Assembly (NCBI GenBank): GCA_905479325.1
Contig: CAJQLW010000003.1
Location: 1-63,083, forward strand
Direction of reading: 5' to 3'
DNA from: an uncultured Flavobacteriales bacterium
GTDB lineage: Bacteria; Bacteroidota; Bacteroidia; Flavobacteriales_E; Vicingaceae
Length of the DNA: 63,083 bases
The notes under the pieces are model-generated. The model was not told the origin of the DNA, did not search any database, and was given only the letters and a program-made list of their open reading frames with translations. Shown piece after piece: positions 18,600 to 27,664 of the stretch. The position numbers and the translations under genes are program-made. The first letter of the stretch is position 1. The number at the start of each line of letters is the position of its first letter.

Positions 18600-19631
18600 C
18601 TATTCGCTTTCTTTTTCTCCTTTTCCTTGCCCTACCTCAGCTAATTCACCTTCGAATTCAGTGCTCTCTACTTGAGAATCTATTCCGTTTTCATTCAACC
18701 ATTTGCTGAAAATATTGGTATAGCCATGAGTAACAATTACCTTTTCGCAACCAGTTGCATTTATCGCCATATTTAGGCTTTCAAAGTCCGCGTGGTCAGA
18801 AAGTACAAAGCCTCGGTCAACTGATTGTCTTCTGCGTGGTCCTCTCATATTCATCCAGCCAGAAGCAATGCCTACTTCAAAAGGTGGAAACTTTTTTTGC
18901 CAAGAAGTTCCCAGAGCCGCCGGTGGTGCAATGATTAAACTCCCTTCGTACTCCTTTTTCTGAATTTCAGGAGTAACATAAATCGTATCGTTCAATTTGA
19001 CTCCCATGTTGCGAATTACTTCATTGGTTTTTTCAATCGCACCGTGAGTGTATATTTTACCAATGGAAGGATCAACTCCTTGCAGAATCCGTTGAGCTTT
19101 GCCCAACGAGTAGCCCGTTAATACAGTCGCTTTTCCATCTGCCTTATTTTGCCGCCACCAGGCATTAATGGCTGCAAAAACTTCTTCTTGTGGTTTCCAC
19201 TTAAAGACTGGCAGCCCAAAAGTGCATTCGGTAATAAAAACATTGCATTTTATAGGCTCAAAAGGCGCGCAAAACCCATCGTCTTCTAGTTTATAATCTC
19301 CACTTGCCACCCAAACTTCACCTTTATACTCTACTCGAACTTGCGCCGAACCAATAATGTGACCTGCAGGGTGAAAGGAGAATTTAACTCCGTTAATCGT
19401 TCGAGTTTCGCCATACTCCATGCTTTCAATGCTAATATCTTGCCCTAAACGATGCTGAATAATGGGTTTTGATAAGTGGTGACTCAAATAAAACTTATTA
19501 CCCCAACGAGAATGATCCGCATGTGCATGAGTAATAATTGCATAATCCACCGGTTTCCATGGGTCGATGTACACGTTCGCTCGTTTGCAGTAAATTCCTT
19601 TTTCGGTAAATTGGAGGAGGGGCGACAACAT
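18600..19631 (-). CDS. ligase-associated DNA exonuclease, MBL fold
   Basis: Encodes 343 residues of the metallo-beta-lactamase/beta-CASP-like family. The metal motif HAHADH lies near residue 35, SGDYK near 105, and later SDHADF and VTHGY supply the remaining His/Asp ligands. The phrase LTGYSLGKAQRIL and the final region match the exonucleases encoded beside ATP-dependent ligases of the PP_1105 type. The presumed role is end processing before ligation in repair. The ligase is about 2 kb downstream on the same strand, separated by the SBBP-repeat gene. Confidence 0.88.
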   Translation of the reverse strand: MLSPLLQFTEKGIYCKRANVYIDPWKPVDYAIITHAHADHSRWGNKFYLSHHLSKPIIQHRLGQDISIESMEYGETRTINGVKFSFHPAGHIIGSAQVRVEYKGEVWVASGDYKLEDDGFCAPFEPIKCNVFITECTFGLPVFKWKPQEEVFAAINAWWRQNKADGKATVLTGYSLGKAQRILQGVDPSIGKIYTHGAIEKTNEVIRNMGVKLNDTIYVTPEIQKKEYEGSLIIAPPAALGTSWQKKFPPFEVGIASGWMNMRGPRRRQSVDRGFVLSDHADFESLNMAINATGCEKVIVTHGYTNIFSKWLNENGIDSQVESTEFEGELAEVGQGKGEKESE

Positions 19632-19763
19632 GAGTATTCAACGTTTTTCTGACAGGTTTGGTTCTAAATGAGAAATTCATGATCTAAACTATTCTTTTTG
19701 AAAAAAGATGAAAGACTAAGAAAGGGGCGGGAATTTTCATCTTTTAGCTTTAATCTTTTATCC

Positions 19764-20330
19764 TCAAGGTTTAGAAATTTTTGGAAAAATTTTTAAACCT
19801 TGATTATTCGCTTCCTCTTCTGGTAAGATCTCGCAATTGTCCCAAATTCCGGTGAGTAGCGTTTTAGTTTGCCAATTGAACTGAACGAAATCACTTTTAG
19901 AAAATTGATTTTTTCTCAATCCAAAAAGATATAAACCCCCATCTTTTGCCGGCCCTAAAACAACTTGTTGCGTTTTTAGCGAATTAGCTGCAATTAAAAG
20001 ATCTTCAGATTGTAAAGTTGGGCAATCGTTACTAAGACCAATTACCGAGTTAAACCCTAGTTCAAAAAGCTGTTGATAAGCCTCGTAGGCTTGCGTTCCA
20101 AAATCTTGACAACCATCTATGTTTACTTGAAAGAGTGGCAACTTAGTTTTTCTAACCAACTTCGTTGTTCTGCTCGTTAAAACCCTCAATAAGCTATCAA
20201 CTTTTTTCGCAGGCATATTCGGCGCTAACTCAAGCAAACTTGCTTGCTGCTTTCTGTTAGAATTAAATACTAATACGGCAGCTTTAGATATGTTCAATGA
20301 GTTTGACAAAACAAAGTATTTACGCCGCAA
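19764..20330 (-). CDS. DUF2064 / TIGR04282-like nucleotidyl-sugar-transferase-fold protein
   Basis: Encodes 188 residues. Seen: SKAAVLVFNSN at the N-terminus, GLSNDCPTL in the middle and VLGPAKDGGLYLFGL, which is the hallmark of the DUF2064 family (GT-A-like fold; often called rSAM/selenodomain-associated transferase 1). The usual N-terminal K-x-P-x-x-G-x-x-K-T-R loop is not present, so the substrate-binding side may have changed. A TTG at 20297 just before NISKAAV is an alternative start. Substrate is unknown. Confidence 0.75.
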   Translation of the reverse strand: MRRKYFVLSNSLNISKAAVLVFNSNRKQQASLLELAPNMPAKKVDSLLRVLTSRTTKLVRKTKLPLFQVNIDGCQDFGTQAYEAYQQLFELGFNSVIGLSNDCPTLQSEDLLIAANSLKTQQVVLGPAKDGGLYLFGLRKNQFSKSDFVQFNWQTKTLLTGIWDNCEILPEEEANNQGLKIFPKISKP

Positions 20331-20389
20331 TATAGTGAAGTGGATTCACTTTCAAATGTAATTTTAAAGACAGAAGAAATAAATAAAAC

Positions 20390-21373
20390 TTAATCTAACC
20401 TTAGCTCACTTCTTGTCAACATTCTACCCAAATCAGGATCCCAAACTTTCAATTGCAGGCATTTGACAATGTCTTTGGGCATTAATGAAGATGTTTTAGG
20501 ATGCTGAAATTCTGGGAAAGCCTTAAACACCTCAGGCAAACGATAAAAAGGAATTTTTGAATTTGCATGGTGAATGTGATGATAACCAATATTTGCTGTA
20601 AACCAATGCATTACCCTGCTCAACTTCAAAAAACTAGTAGAATTCATTGCGGCGCCTATGTAGGTCCAACCTTCTTTGTCTTCAAAAGTAGCTTCTGGGA
20701 AATTATGTTGTACATAAAACAAGTAAGAACCCAAACCGTGGGCAATGGTAACGGGAATAATTAAACTGAATAGCATGGCTGCTAGCCCAAAATTTAAATA
20801 CAACACCACTGCCAGACCGTAGTGAAATATTAAAGCCAAAAGTGAATCCCAATGTTTTGTTGGGCTGCGCACTAACGATAAAATTGACATACCCCATGTA
20901 AAAGCGAAAATATAGCCCAAAGCTATCGTCAATGGGTGACGAACAAAGAGATAATTTAATCGCTCTTTGCGAGACATTTTATTGAACTTCTCTTTGGTAA
21001 CAATAGGAAAAGAGCCAATACTCGAGGTAAATAATTTTGAATTGTGCTTGTGGTGATGGTCGTGAGAACGCTTCCAAATGCTACGTGGCGTAAGCATGTA
21101 AAAACCAAAAAAAGTAAATATTAAGTTGGCCATAACCGACTTTCGCAGAATTGCCAAATGCAAATAATCATGATAAATTACAAACATTCTTGCTAGCAAA
21201 AGAGCCTCTAGCAGACTAAAAGCTGCCCTGATGGACCAATGAAAAGGGTATAAAGCGCCTATAAAAGCTCCAATTAATAAAAACAACGTTGTCCACGTAT
21301 ACAGCCAACTTTTCCTTCTATCCTCTTTGGCGTATGGTCTGGTTGCAAGAATGAGTTCTTTACCGTCTAACAT
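20390..21373 (-). CDS. membrane fatty acid desaturase
   Basis: Encodes about 327 residues of an integral membrane di-iron enzyme. The three histidine boxes are HDYLH (near residue 66), HDHHH (near 103) and HHIHH (near 263), with several hydrophobic helices between them. The ATG at 21373 (MLDGKELILATRPY) is four bases after the stop of the acyltransferase gene and is preferred over an upstream ATG inside that gene. Together the two genes make a lipid-modifying operon. The chain position attacked cannot be read from sequence. Confidence 0.9.
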   Translation of the reverse strand: MLDGKELILATRPYAKEDRRKSWLYTWTTLFLLIGAFIGALYPFHWSIRAAFSLLEALLLARMFVIYHDYLHLAILRKSVMANLIFTFFGFYMLTPRSIWKRSHDHHHKHNSKLFTSSIGSFPIVTKEKFNKMSRKERLNYLFVRHPLTIALGYIFAFTWGMSILSLVRSPTKHWDSLLALIFHYGLAVVLYLNFGLAAMLFSLIIPVTIAHGLGSYLFYVQHNFPEATFEDKEGWTYIGAAMNSTSFLKLSRVMHWFTANIGYHHIHHANSKIPFYRLPEVFKAFPEFQHPKTSSLMPKDIVKCLQLKVWDPDLGRMLTRSELRLD

Positions 21374-21377
21374 TTTT

Positions 21378-22253
21378 TTAAGTGTTCGTTTGTCGTTTGT
21401 GTTTCCACCTGCGATGCGTCCACAACCAAATTTCCGGTTGCTTTGCAATGTCTTCCTCTAATCGTTTCGTAAAAGCTTCAATAATATAGGTTTCAGTTTG
21501 CTCCTCAGGTTTTTCAACTAGTTTTTCAGCCCTCATTTCGTAATACCCACGCTTTACCCTGTGTATTCCAATGTATACAACAGGGTACTTCATCTTTTTT
21601 GAAATCTTACCGGTGCCTGTAAAAACAGGTGTGTCTTGGTTTAAAAATTGCATCCAATGTGCCCCTTTTGGTGAAGGCGTTTGGTCGGCAATAAAGGCCG
21701 TGGCCGTCAGCTTATTCCGATCGCCGATAATTCCTCGTAACGAATCTTTCATTGCGTACAATCCATTTCCTAGGCGTGTTCTCATTCTGTAAACTAGCTT
21801 ATCGAAATACTTGTTTTGCAACGGGTGGTAAATTACAAAAAGCTGGTGAAACGGTTCTATTGCAAATCTGGCTCCACCCAACTCCCAATTTCCAAAGTGG
21901 CCCATGGCAATAATCACACTCTGTCCATTTTTATAGTACTCTTCAAAAATTTCTGATCCATTAAACTGCACTCGTTTCGCTAAGCTTGAACGCGAAATGG
22001 TAATGCTTTTTAGCGTTTCTAAAACCAAATCACAGAAATAGCGGTAAAACTTCCGTTGAATCGTTCGTAATTCTTGTTCAGATTTTTCAGGAAAAGACTT
22101 TGTAAGGTTTTCAAAAACCACCTTCTTTCGGTATCCAAAAACATGAAATAAAATCAAAAATAAAAAGTCGGACAGACGATACAGCCACCAAAATGGTAAG
22201 ATGGAAATGGCATAAATGAAAGGTAAACTGAGATAGTAAATCGCTGCGTTCAT
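21378..22253 (-). CDS. LpxL/HtrB-type lipid A acyltransferase
   Basis: Encodes about 291 residues. A hydrophobic N-terminal helix (IYYLSLPFIYAISILPFWWL) anchors it in the inner membrane and MGHFGNWELGG (near residue 116) supplies the HX4E catalytic motif of the late lipid A acyltransferases. The start at 22253 (MNAAIYYLSLPF) is preferred over one at 22316, which would add a hydrophilic tail. It is followed at a four-base gap by the desaturase. It probably adds a secondary acyl chain to lipid A or a related lipid. Confidence 0.87.
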   Translation of the reverse strand: MNAAIYYLSLPFIYAISILPFWWLYRLSDFLFLILFHVFGYRKKVVFENLTKSFPEKSEQELRTIQRKFYRYFCDLVLETLKSITISRSSLAKRVQFNGSEIFEEYYKNGQSVIIAMGHFGNWELGGARFAIEPFHQLFVIYHPLQNKYFDKLVYRMRTRLGNGLYAMKDSLRGIIGDRNKLTATAFIADQTPSPKGAHWMQFLNQDTPVFTGTGKISKKMKYPVVYIGIHRVKRGYYEMRAEKLVEKPEEQTETYIIEAFTKRLEEDIAKQPEIWLWTHRRWKHKRQTNT

Positions 22254-22327
22254 TGCCGCAAAAATATCATTTAAAAAGGTAAAATATTCTAGGCTTAGTT
22301 TTCGGTTGCAATCCAAGCCATAATAAT

Positions 22328-22355
22328 AAAGGACACGAAATACTCCGTGTCCTTT
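22328..22355 (-). terminator. hairpin after the zinc-ribbon gene
   Basis: AAAGGACACG and CGTGTCCTTT form a perfect 10-bp stem with an 8-base loop, 27 bases after the stop of the zinc-ribbon gene on the minus strand. It is followed by TTTATTATTA rather than a pure T run. Confidence 0.65.
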
Positions 22356-22382
22356 TGCGATAAAATTGATTTGGTTGGAGTT

Positions 22383-22598
22383 TTATCCTGTAAAAAAGTC
22401 AAACACATTTCCTAATGCGCTACTTTTTGATTTATAAAATTCTGTATACGTGCACCTTTCGCAAGAAACATAGGAAAACTTCTTATTCTGTACATCGAAG
22501 ATTTTACTCAGAATTCCACCAGTAGTTCTTATTTCTCCTTGGTTATACGTTACATTGCTGCATTTAGGGCAGATAAATCTTAATGGTTGCTTGTTCAT
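22383..22598 (-). CDS. zinc-ribbon protein (DUF2082-like)
   Basis: Encodes 71 residues. Two Cys pairs, CPKC near residue 10 and CERC near 46, are spaced as in a zinc ribbon. The central GEIRTTGGILSKIFDVQNKK and the phrase YVSCERCTYTEFYK match small proteins annotated as nucleic-acid-binding zinc-ribbon (DUF2082). It is a single-gene unit with its own terminator. The nucleic acid role is inferred from the fold only. Confidence 0.75.
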   Translation of the reverse strand: MNKQPLRFICPKCSNVTYNQGEIRTTGGILSKIFDVQNKKFSYVSCERCTYTEFYKSKSSALGNVFDFFTG

Positions 22599-22700
22599 GG
22601 TTGTTTCTCTATTAAATTTATTTCTAAGATAATACCATCGTTAAGTATCACAAACGAAAACTTGATAAGCGGGTAAAAACCCAGTTATACTGCTGATTTT

Positions 22701-23327
22701 CTACTTTAAGTACGCCTTCTCTAAATATTCAAATTTATACTCGCCAGGAAAATGGCGTTGATTTTCTAACACTTTGGTTTTTGCCTCTGAACAAGCCTGG
22801 TTTCTGTGAAAACACAACAAGCAATACGACTTCGATAAATAATACTCTGCTGCTAAATTGTTAGGCTTATGTTTTAGTGCTCGTTTAAAACTTCCTGCTG
22901 CCATAAAATAATCTTTGTCCTCTAATTGTAAAAACCCGCGCTTCATATAATCTCTAAAAGGTTGTGGCTTAAGTTTTGAATACACTATGGTTTGAATGGG
23001 CTCTTTATAAATACGATGAGTGCTCCTTTTTGCCAATATAGATTGAAAACTAAAATAAACGACTGCGAAACAAATAGCAGTTGTAAAAAACGTTACCGCA
23101 AGGTACTTTCTTTTTCTTGCTTTAAATTGCTTTTGTATCGCCTTGATTTGTTCTACAGAAAGTGGTTTCCTATCCAAAAAAGAAGTCATCTTCTTTTGAT
23201 CTGTCTTGTTGGTACTAGAATAAGAACGCTTCTGATTGAAAAAAGACGTTCTCTTGCTGAGGAGATTTTTATTGTTCCTCAACGATTGAATCATAGCTAA
23301 TACTGAACCACCTCCACCTCCTGACAT
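22701..23327 (-). CDS. membrane-anchored TPR protein with a Gly-rich N-terminus
   Basis: Encodes 208 residues. It starts MSGGGGGSVLAMIQSLRNNK, has a basic stretch, then one membrane helix (AVTFFTTAICFAVVYFSF, near residue 77-95) and a C-terminal part with TPR-like helices (KDYFMAAGSFKRALKHKPNN). Proteins with this Gly-rich start and a single helix occur widely in Bacteroidota and are not functionally assigned. It is a single gene, bounded by hairpins on both sides. Confidence 0.7.
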   Translation of the reverse strand: MSGGGGGSVLAMIQSLRNNKNLLSKRTSFFNQKRSYSSTNKTDQKKMTSFLDRKPLSVEQIKAIQKQFKARKRKYLAVTFFTTAICFAVVYFSFQSILAKRSTHRIYKEPIQTIVYSKLKPQPFRDYMKRGFLQLEDKDYFMAAGSFKRALKHKPNNLAAEYYLSKSYCLLCFHRNQACSEAKTKVLENQRHFPGEYKFEYLEKAYLK

Positions 23328-23434
23328 GGTAACAAATTAAGCAACTATTTCCTTGTTTACAATTAAAACTTGATGAGCGGGAAGTGAGAATTTTTAGGTG
23401 AGGCTAACCTGACAGGTTAAGCATACCCAAAATA

Positions 23435-23471
23435 AAAAACCTCCAAGCTCAAACTGAACTTGGAGGTTTTT
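23435..23471. terminator. intrinsic terminator after the nitroreductase
   Basis: AAAAACCTCCAAG (23435-23447) pairs with CTTGGAGGTTTTT (23459-23471), a 13-bp stem. On the minus strand it is followed by TATTTTGG after the T run, 20 bases after the nitroreductase stop. The flanking runs also make it usable from the other side. Confidence 0.8.
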
Positions 23472-23490
23472 AAATTCAACAATTTACTCT

Positions 23491-24120
23491 CTAAACTACT
23501 TCAAATAAATCTTCTAGTGATTTTCTAACTTTTGATGCGTGTTGTGTTGCATCGTCTTCAGATCTATAGCCAATTGGGCAAAGTACCGCAGCTGACAAGC
23601 CTTTTGCAGAAAGTCCTAAAATCTCATCGTATTGAGCTTTATCAAAGCCTTCCATTGGGCACGTATCAATGTGCAATTCTGCGGCAGCGTTCATCAAGTT
23701 AGCCAAACCAATGTAGGTTTGCTTTGCAGTCCAGTTGTCAATTTGGTCTGCGTTTAGCTCACCTAATTTAGATTGAATAAATCCAACATATCCAGATAAA
23801 TCTTCCATTGGTATGTTATTCGCTTTTGACTTTATTGCAGCAAAGTGATTCAAATGATCTTCGGTTACTTCGGAGAAATTACAAAACACCAACAAATGCG
23901 ATGCATCAGTTATTTGCGATTGCCCCCAAGATGCCGGCTTCAACAAGTTTCTGGTTTCTGGGTTTTCAATAATTAACACCTTAAAAAGTTGCAAACCGTA
24001 AGAGGTTGCTGTCAATTGAATTGCCTCTTTTAATTTATCTAAGTCTTCGTTGCTTATTTTTTTTGTAGCATCAAACTTCTTTGTGGCGTATCTCCACTTT
24101 AAATCTTCTATTGTTCTCAT
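23491..24120 (-). CDS. nitroreductase-family NAD(P)H oxidoreductase
   Basis: Encodes 209 residues of a flavin-dependent enzyme. The start MRTIEDLKWRYATKKFDATK, the segment QLTATSYGLQLFKVLII and the C-terminal DTCPMEGFD and AVLCPIGYR are typical of NfsB-like nitroreductases and dihydropteridine reductases. It starts two bases after the stop of the pirin gene, forming a two-gene operon that ends at the hairpin at 23435-23471. Electrophile or quinone detoxification would fit the partner. Confidence 0.88.
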   Translation of the reverse strand: MRTIEDLKWRYATKKFDATKKISNEDLDKLKEAIQLTATSYGLQLFKVLIIENPETRNLLKPASWGQSQITDASHLLVFCNFSEVTEDHLNHFAAIKSKANNIPMEDLSGYVGFIQSKLGELNADQIDNWTAKQTYIGLANLMNAAAELHIDTCPMEGFDKAQYDEILGLSAKGLSAAVLCPIGYRSEDDATQHASKVRKSLEDLFEVV

Positions 24121-24122
24121 AG

Positions 24123-24995
24123 TTATATATTCATTGGTATTTCCATTGCCAAAAATTTGGCTCCTTTCTCTGCTTTAAAGACTATGGTATTGGTATCCCA
24201 AACCCCAAAGCCGTCTCTTTTGTTTAAACTTTCTCCTTGTATTTGTACATTGCCTTCCAATACAAAGAAATACACTCCATTTCCCTCTTTTTTAAGTTGA
24301 TAGTTAGAAGCTGTTTCTTTGTCGAACTCGCCTAAATGAAACCAAGCATCTTGGTGAATCCAAACACCCTCATCGTCTTTCCTTGGTGATAAGATTTGAT
24401 ACAGCTCGTTCGTTTTTTTTATGTCTTGAATTGAAATTTGATCGTACCGCGGCGTTACGTTTCGTTGGTTGGGAAACAACCAAATTTGGAGAAACTTCAC
24501 ATCCTCGGTTGTGCTTTTATTGTATTCTGAATGTCGAATACCAGTTCCTGCGCTCATTACTTGAACGTCTCCGCTTTTGATTACCGTGGTGTTTCCCATG
24601 CTGTCCTTATGTTCTAGGTCTCCCTGCAAAGGGATAGAAATAATTTCCATATTGTCATGCGGGTGCGTTCCGAAACCCATTCCTTTATCCACTTTATCAT
24701 CGTTTAAGACACGCAATACCCCAAAATTCATTCGTTCAGGGTTATGGTAGTTGGCAAAACTAAATGAATGGTGCGAATCTAGCCATCCATGATTGGCATG
24801 ACCGCGTGAAGAAGCTCTGTGTAAAACTGTTTTCATTGTTTTTATTTCTTTGTTAGGTAGGTGGTTAAATCCTACTTGGTTCATTAATTTATCATAGGTA
24901 GAAATGCGCTCAGGCTTTGAAAAAGCAATTGCAGGACTCACCGCCGCCGCTGCTCCACCTAGTAAGGCTCGTTTTAAAAAATCTTTTCTTTTCAT
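24123..24995 (-). CDS. pirin-family bicupin with a Tat-like leader
   Basis: Encodes 290 residues. From residue 53 (MKTVLHRASSRGHANHGW) it is a normal pirin/YhhW-type bicupin with the metal ligands HPHDNME and LEHKD. The first 52 residues are extra: KRKDFLKRALLGGAAAAVSP resembles a twin-arginine leader but has Arg-Lys in place of Arg-Arg. So the protein may be exported, while most pirins are cytoplasmic; alternatively translation could begin at the internal ATG. It shares an operon with a nitroreductase. A palindrome overlaps its promoter. Confidence 0.87.
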   Translation of the reverse strand: MKRKDFLKRALLGGAAAAVSPAIAFSKPERISTYDKLMNQVGFNHLPNKEIKTMKTVLHRASSRGHANHGWLDSHHSFSFANYHNPERMNFGVLRVLNDDKVDKGMGFGTHPHDNMEIISIPLQGDLEHKDSMGNTTVIKSGDVQVMSAGTGIRHSEYNKSTTEDVKFLQIWLFPNQRNVTPRYDQISIQDIKKTNELYQILSPRKDDEGVWIHQDAWFHLGEFDKETASNYQLKKEGNGVYFFVLEGNVQIQGESLNKRDGFGVWDTNTIVFKAEKGAKFLAMEIPMNI

Positions 24996-25002
24996 AACAC
25001 TA

Positions 25003-25023
25003 CAAAATTACATGTATATACAT
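25003..25023 (-). promoter_or_regulatory. candidate promoter and operator of the pirin-nitroreductase operon
   Basis: On the minus strand TAATTTTG (25003-25010) matches the -7 consensus TAnnTTTG. Directly upstream lies the perfect 12-bp palindrome ATGTATATACAT (25012-25023), where a repressor would block the promoter. The box is only 7 bases before the ATG, so the transcript would have almost no leader. Confidence 0.45.
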
Positions 25024-25189
25024 CTAATTTTGACTAACGAATGTTAATTTTTTTGCTAAAAGCCCATTACTAGTTAAAATTTAGGTATATCTTGCTATTA
25101 TTCATTTCATTACATGATTATAAGAAATGATCTTGACGAAATGTTCTAAAGAATTACTCCCTTAACCAATTTTAACCCTGACTCAGTAT

Positions 25190-27664
25190 TTAAGGCATTC
25201 GTCTTTGCAAGTCGAAAAATAATTCATTCAACTTTTCATTTTGAGGAAATTGATTCAGCCCTTCTTTAGCATAAGAAATAGACAATTCATAGTCGTCCAA
25301 ATAATACGCACCAAAAGCAGCCATTTCATATATCAAATGATTATTCGTGCTTTGTTCAAGGTATAAACTTGAATAACTAATAGCCTGCTTGTACTCTTTT
25401 AACATAAAATTAATTTTGGCTAACTCGAATAGACTAATTAATGCCTTTGGCGCTAGCGCATAGGAATCTTCTAATGAGCGCTTTGCAAGATCATTCTCAT
25501 CTAATGACAAATAGGCTTTAGCTAAAGAAAGGTGGAAATCATAATGCTTGGGTTCAATCTCAATAGCCCTTTTAAAATATTTTATGGACTGTTGAATTTC
25601 TTGAATGTCCGATATACTCCCTTTGTAGTTTTTCAAAGTCTTTTTAATGGAGTGAACGCCAAGAAGGTAGTTTGCTTGTGCCGAATTTTCTAAGTGTTCA
25701 ATATCGTTACTCATTAATACAGTTGTTGATTCCCACTTCTCGTTTCGAGCAAAGGTTCTTAGTGAAAAAGCAAGCAGTAGAAGAATGGAAAGGGCTTCCA
25801 AGCCTCTGATTTTCTTATAACTGAACTGAGGGTTTATCCAATTTATGACTCCTCCTATCATCATACAGAAACCAAGTGAACCAGAAAATGCTAATCGTTC
25901 ACCAACCATACCTGCAACTAAAACAGGCAAGTTACTAAAGAGTAAAATACACGATATAAACCAGATGGCACCTATTGATATAAGCGGCTGTTTTTTGAAA
26001 AAATAAATCGCGCAGTAAAATAACAGCAGATAACTAAACAAACTGATCCATACCTTATAATCTTTAAAATTTGTGGTATTTATCTTTGAATATCCATAAT
26101 AAAAAGAGAGTTCTTTTGGGTAAACCATTAATCCAAGATAAGTCCCCATTGTGAGTAATCCGGTGGCAAATCGCTCTTCTAAAGTGTGTTTTGCTACCAA
26201 AGTGTTCTCAAGAAATTCTAAATTTCGTCCTTCTCTTAATTTCTGTTGATCTACCCCAATTGATTTTTCAGTTATATTGGAATTAAAATAAAAATTAATT
26301 TCTTCATTTTCATAAGTCGCCCCTATAAATAGATAAGCTATGCAAAGCCACCCAGCAAAGAATAGCTTTTTCTTTTTCACAACTTCTATTTTGGACAAAA
26401 CTAAAACAGAAAACAACAAAACTCCTAATTGAACATAACCTAGCTCATTAAAATACAAGCTAACTGCAACTGACAAAAGCCCAATAGTTAACTGCAAAAA
26501 ACGGTGAAACAACACTGTCACAAAAACTAATAAAGGACTTAAGTAAATTAACCCTTGTGTATAATCTCCCTTGTTATAAGCTATTAACAGGAGTAATGGT
26601 ATTAGCCCTAATAAATTTTTATAATTAAATTTAATTGTATTTTTTTGAACTAGAACTGAGGCAGATACAAGTATTATCAAATAAATTAATAGCTCAACCT
26701 TAAAAAACACAAAATAACTTGATAATGTTATAATTACATTGAAAATTATAGCTGCTTTAAAATTCTTGTGAGCCAAAATAAGTAGTAGTAATTGCGCGCC
26801 TATGATTAAATACAATTGATGAAAAAAGAGCCCGATGATGCTAAGTGAAAAAATCGCACATAAAATAATAACTTCCAAAACACTTGGCGTTGGCAACGAT
26901 GTCCTTTTCCAATATTCTGGCAGATGTAATACCATTAAATAAAACAAGTTCAATGCTACAAAAATTACCAAACCCGGTATAACTTGAAAATTGAACGCAC
27001 AAACACCAATTGGAATAGAAGTAACTAAACCGAGTGTTATGTATTGCGAAACCTTGATTTTGTTAGTATGTAGAAGAAGTACAGGGAGCAATGCGATAAC
27101 CGGTAGGGCACTTTTTTTCGATAATAGTGAGAACGAAACGAGTAACAGCGTTAAAACCAAATAAAGTGAGTTTTTTCTATTGATCCAACTGATTGAATTT
27201 ATCCCCGCTGCTATAAAAAACAGCAAACACAAAATTTCATCTCTATTTTTTATACTTGCAACAACCTCTGAATGAACCGAGTGAACAGAAAACAACAGAG
27301 CTACAAAGAGCAGAATGTATGAATTTGAATTCTTAAATAATAAATTCAATAATTGATATAACAATAAAATTACTCCCAGAAACAGCACTAAATTTATGAC
27401 GTGACTTACTTTAGCCGATTCTCCGAAGAGTTGATGTTCTAAATAAAAGGTAGCTATTGTAACTGGCCTATAACCAGACTTTATTGTACCCTCCGAAAGG
27501 TATGATGTAGAAAAGATAGAGGCTAAATTAAAGGTCGTATTAGGGTTTGTTTTAACATTATTGTTAGTAACCAAATAGTCATCCAAATTATAACCATTAG
27601 ATAGGGTATTCCCAAAAACCAAAAGTGTAACAATACAAAGGAGGAGAAAATTCCCGTTTTTCAT
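25190..27664 (-). CDS. TMTC-like GT-C glycosyltransferase with C-terminal TPRs
   Basis: Encodes 824 residues. The N-terminal two thirds is polytopic. The luminal loop begins NGYNLDDYLVTNN, with an acidic DD pair as in PMT/TMTC mannosyltransferases, and is followed by YRPVTIATFYLEHQLFG, a TMTC-type signature. The last 170 residues hold about three TPR motifs (KYFKRAIEIEPKHYDFHLSL). Such proteins use lipid-phosphate sugars outside the cytoplasm; a partner enzyme making them could be the DPM-like glycosyltransferase at 43447-44361. It directly abuts PhyH-1 and is the last gene of the long operon. Confidence 0.75.
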   Translation of the reverse strand: MKNGNFLLLCIVTLLVFGNTLSNGYNLDDYLVTNNNVKTNPNTTFNLASIFSTSYLSEGTIKSGYRPVTIATFYLEHQLFGESAKVSHVINLVLFLGVILLLYQLLNLLFKNSNSYILLFVALLFSVHSVHSEVVASIKNRDEILCLLFFIAAGINSISWINRKNSLYLVLTLLLVSFSLLSKKSALPVIALLPVLLLHTNKIKVSQYITLGLVTSIPIGVCAFNFQVIPGLVIFVALNLFYLMVLHLPEYWKRTSLPTPSVLEVIILCAIFSLSIIGLFFHQLYLIIGAQLLLLILAHKNFKAAIIFNVIITLSSYFVFFKVELLIYLIILVSASVLVQKNTIKFNYKNLLGLIPLLLLIAYNKGDYTQGLIYLSPLLVFVTVLFHRFLQLTIGLLSVAVSLYFNELGYVQLGVLLFSVLVLSKIEVVKKKKLFFAGWLCIAYLFIGATYENEEINFYFNSNITEKSIGVDQQKLREGRNLEFLENTLVAKHTLEERFATGLLTMGTYLGLMVYPKELSFYYGYSKINTTNFKDYKVWISLFSYLLLFYCAIYFFKKQPLISIGAIWFISCILLFSNLPVLVAGMVGERLAFSGSLGFCMMIGGVINWINPQFSYKKIRGLEALSILLLLAFSLRTFARNEKWESTTVLMSNDIEHLENSAQANYLLGVHSIKKTLKNYKGSISDIQEIQQSIKYFKRAIEIEPKHYDFHLSLAKAYLSLDENDLAKRSLEDSYALAPKALISLFELAKINFMLKEYKQAISYSSLYLEQSTNNHLIYEMAAFGAYYLDDYELSISYAKEGLNQFPQNEKLNELFFDLQRRMP

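Noticed and set aside
25102-25130. TCATTTC/GAAATGA inverted repeat after the TMTC-like gene
   Set aside because: Seven pairs, 15-base loop and no T run; too weak to call as the cluster terminator.
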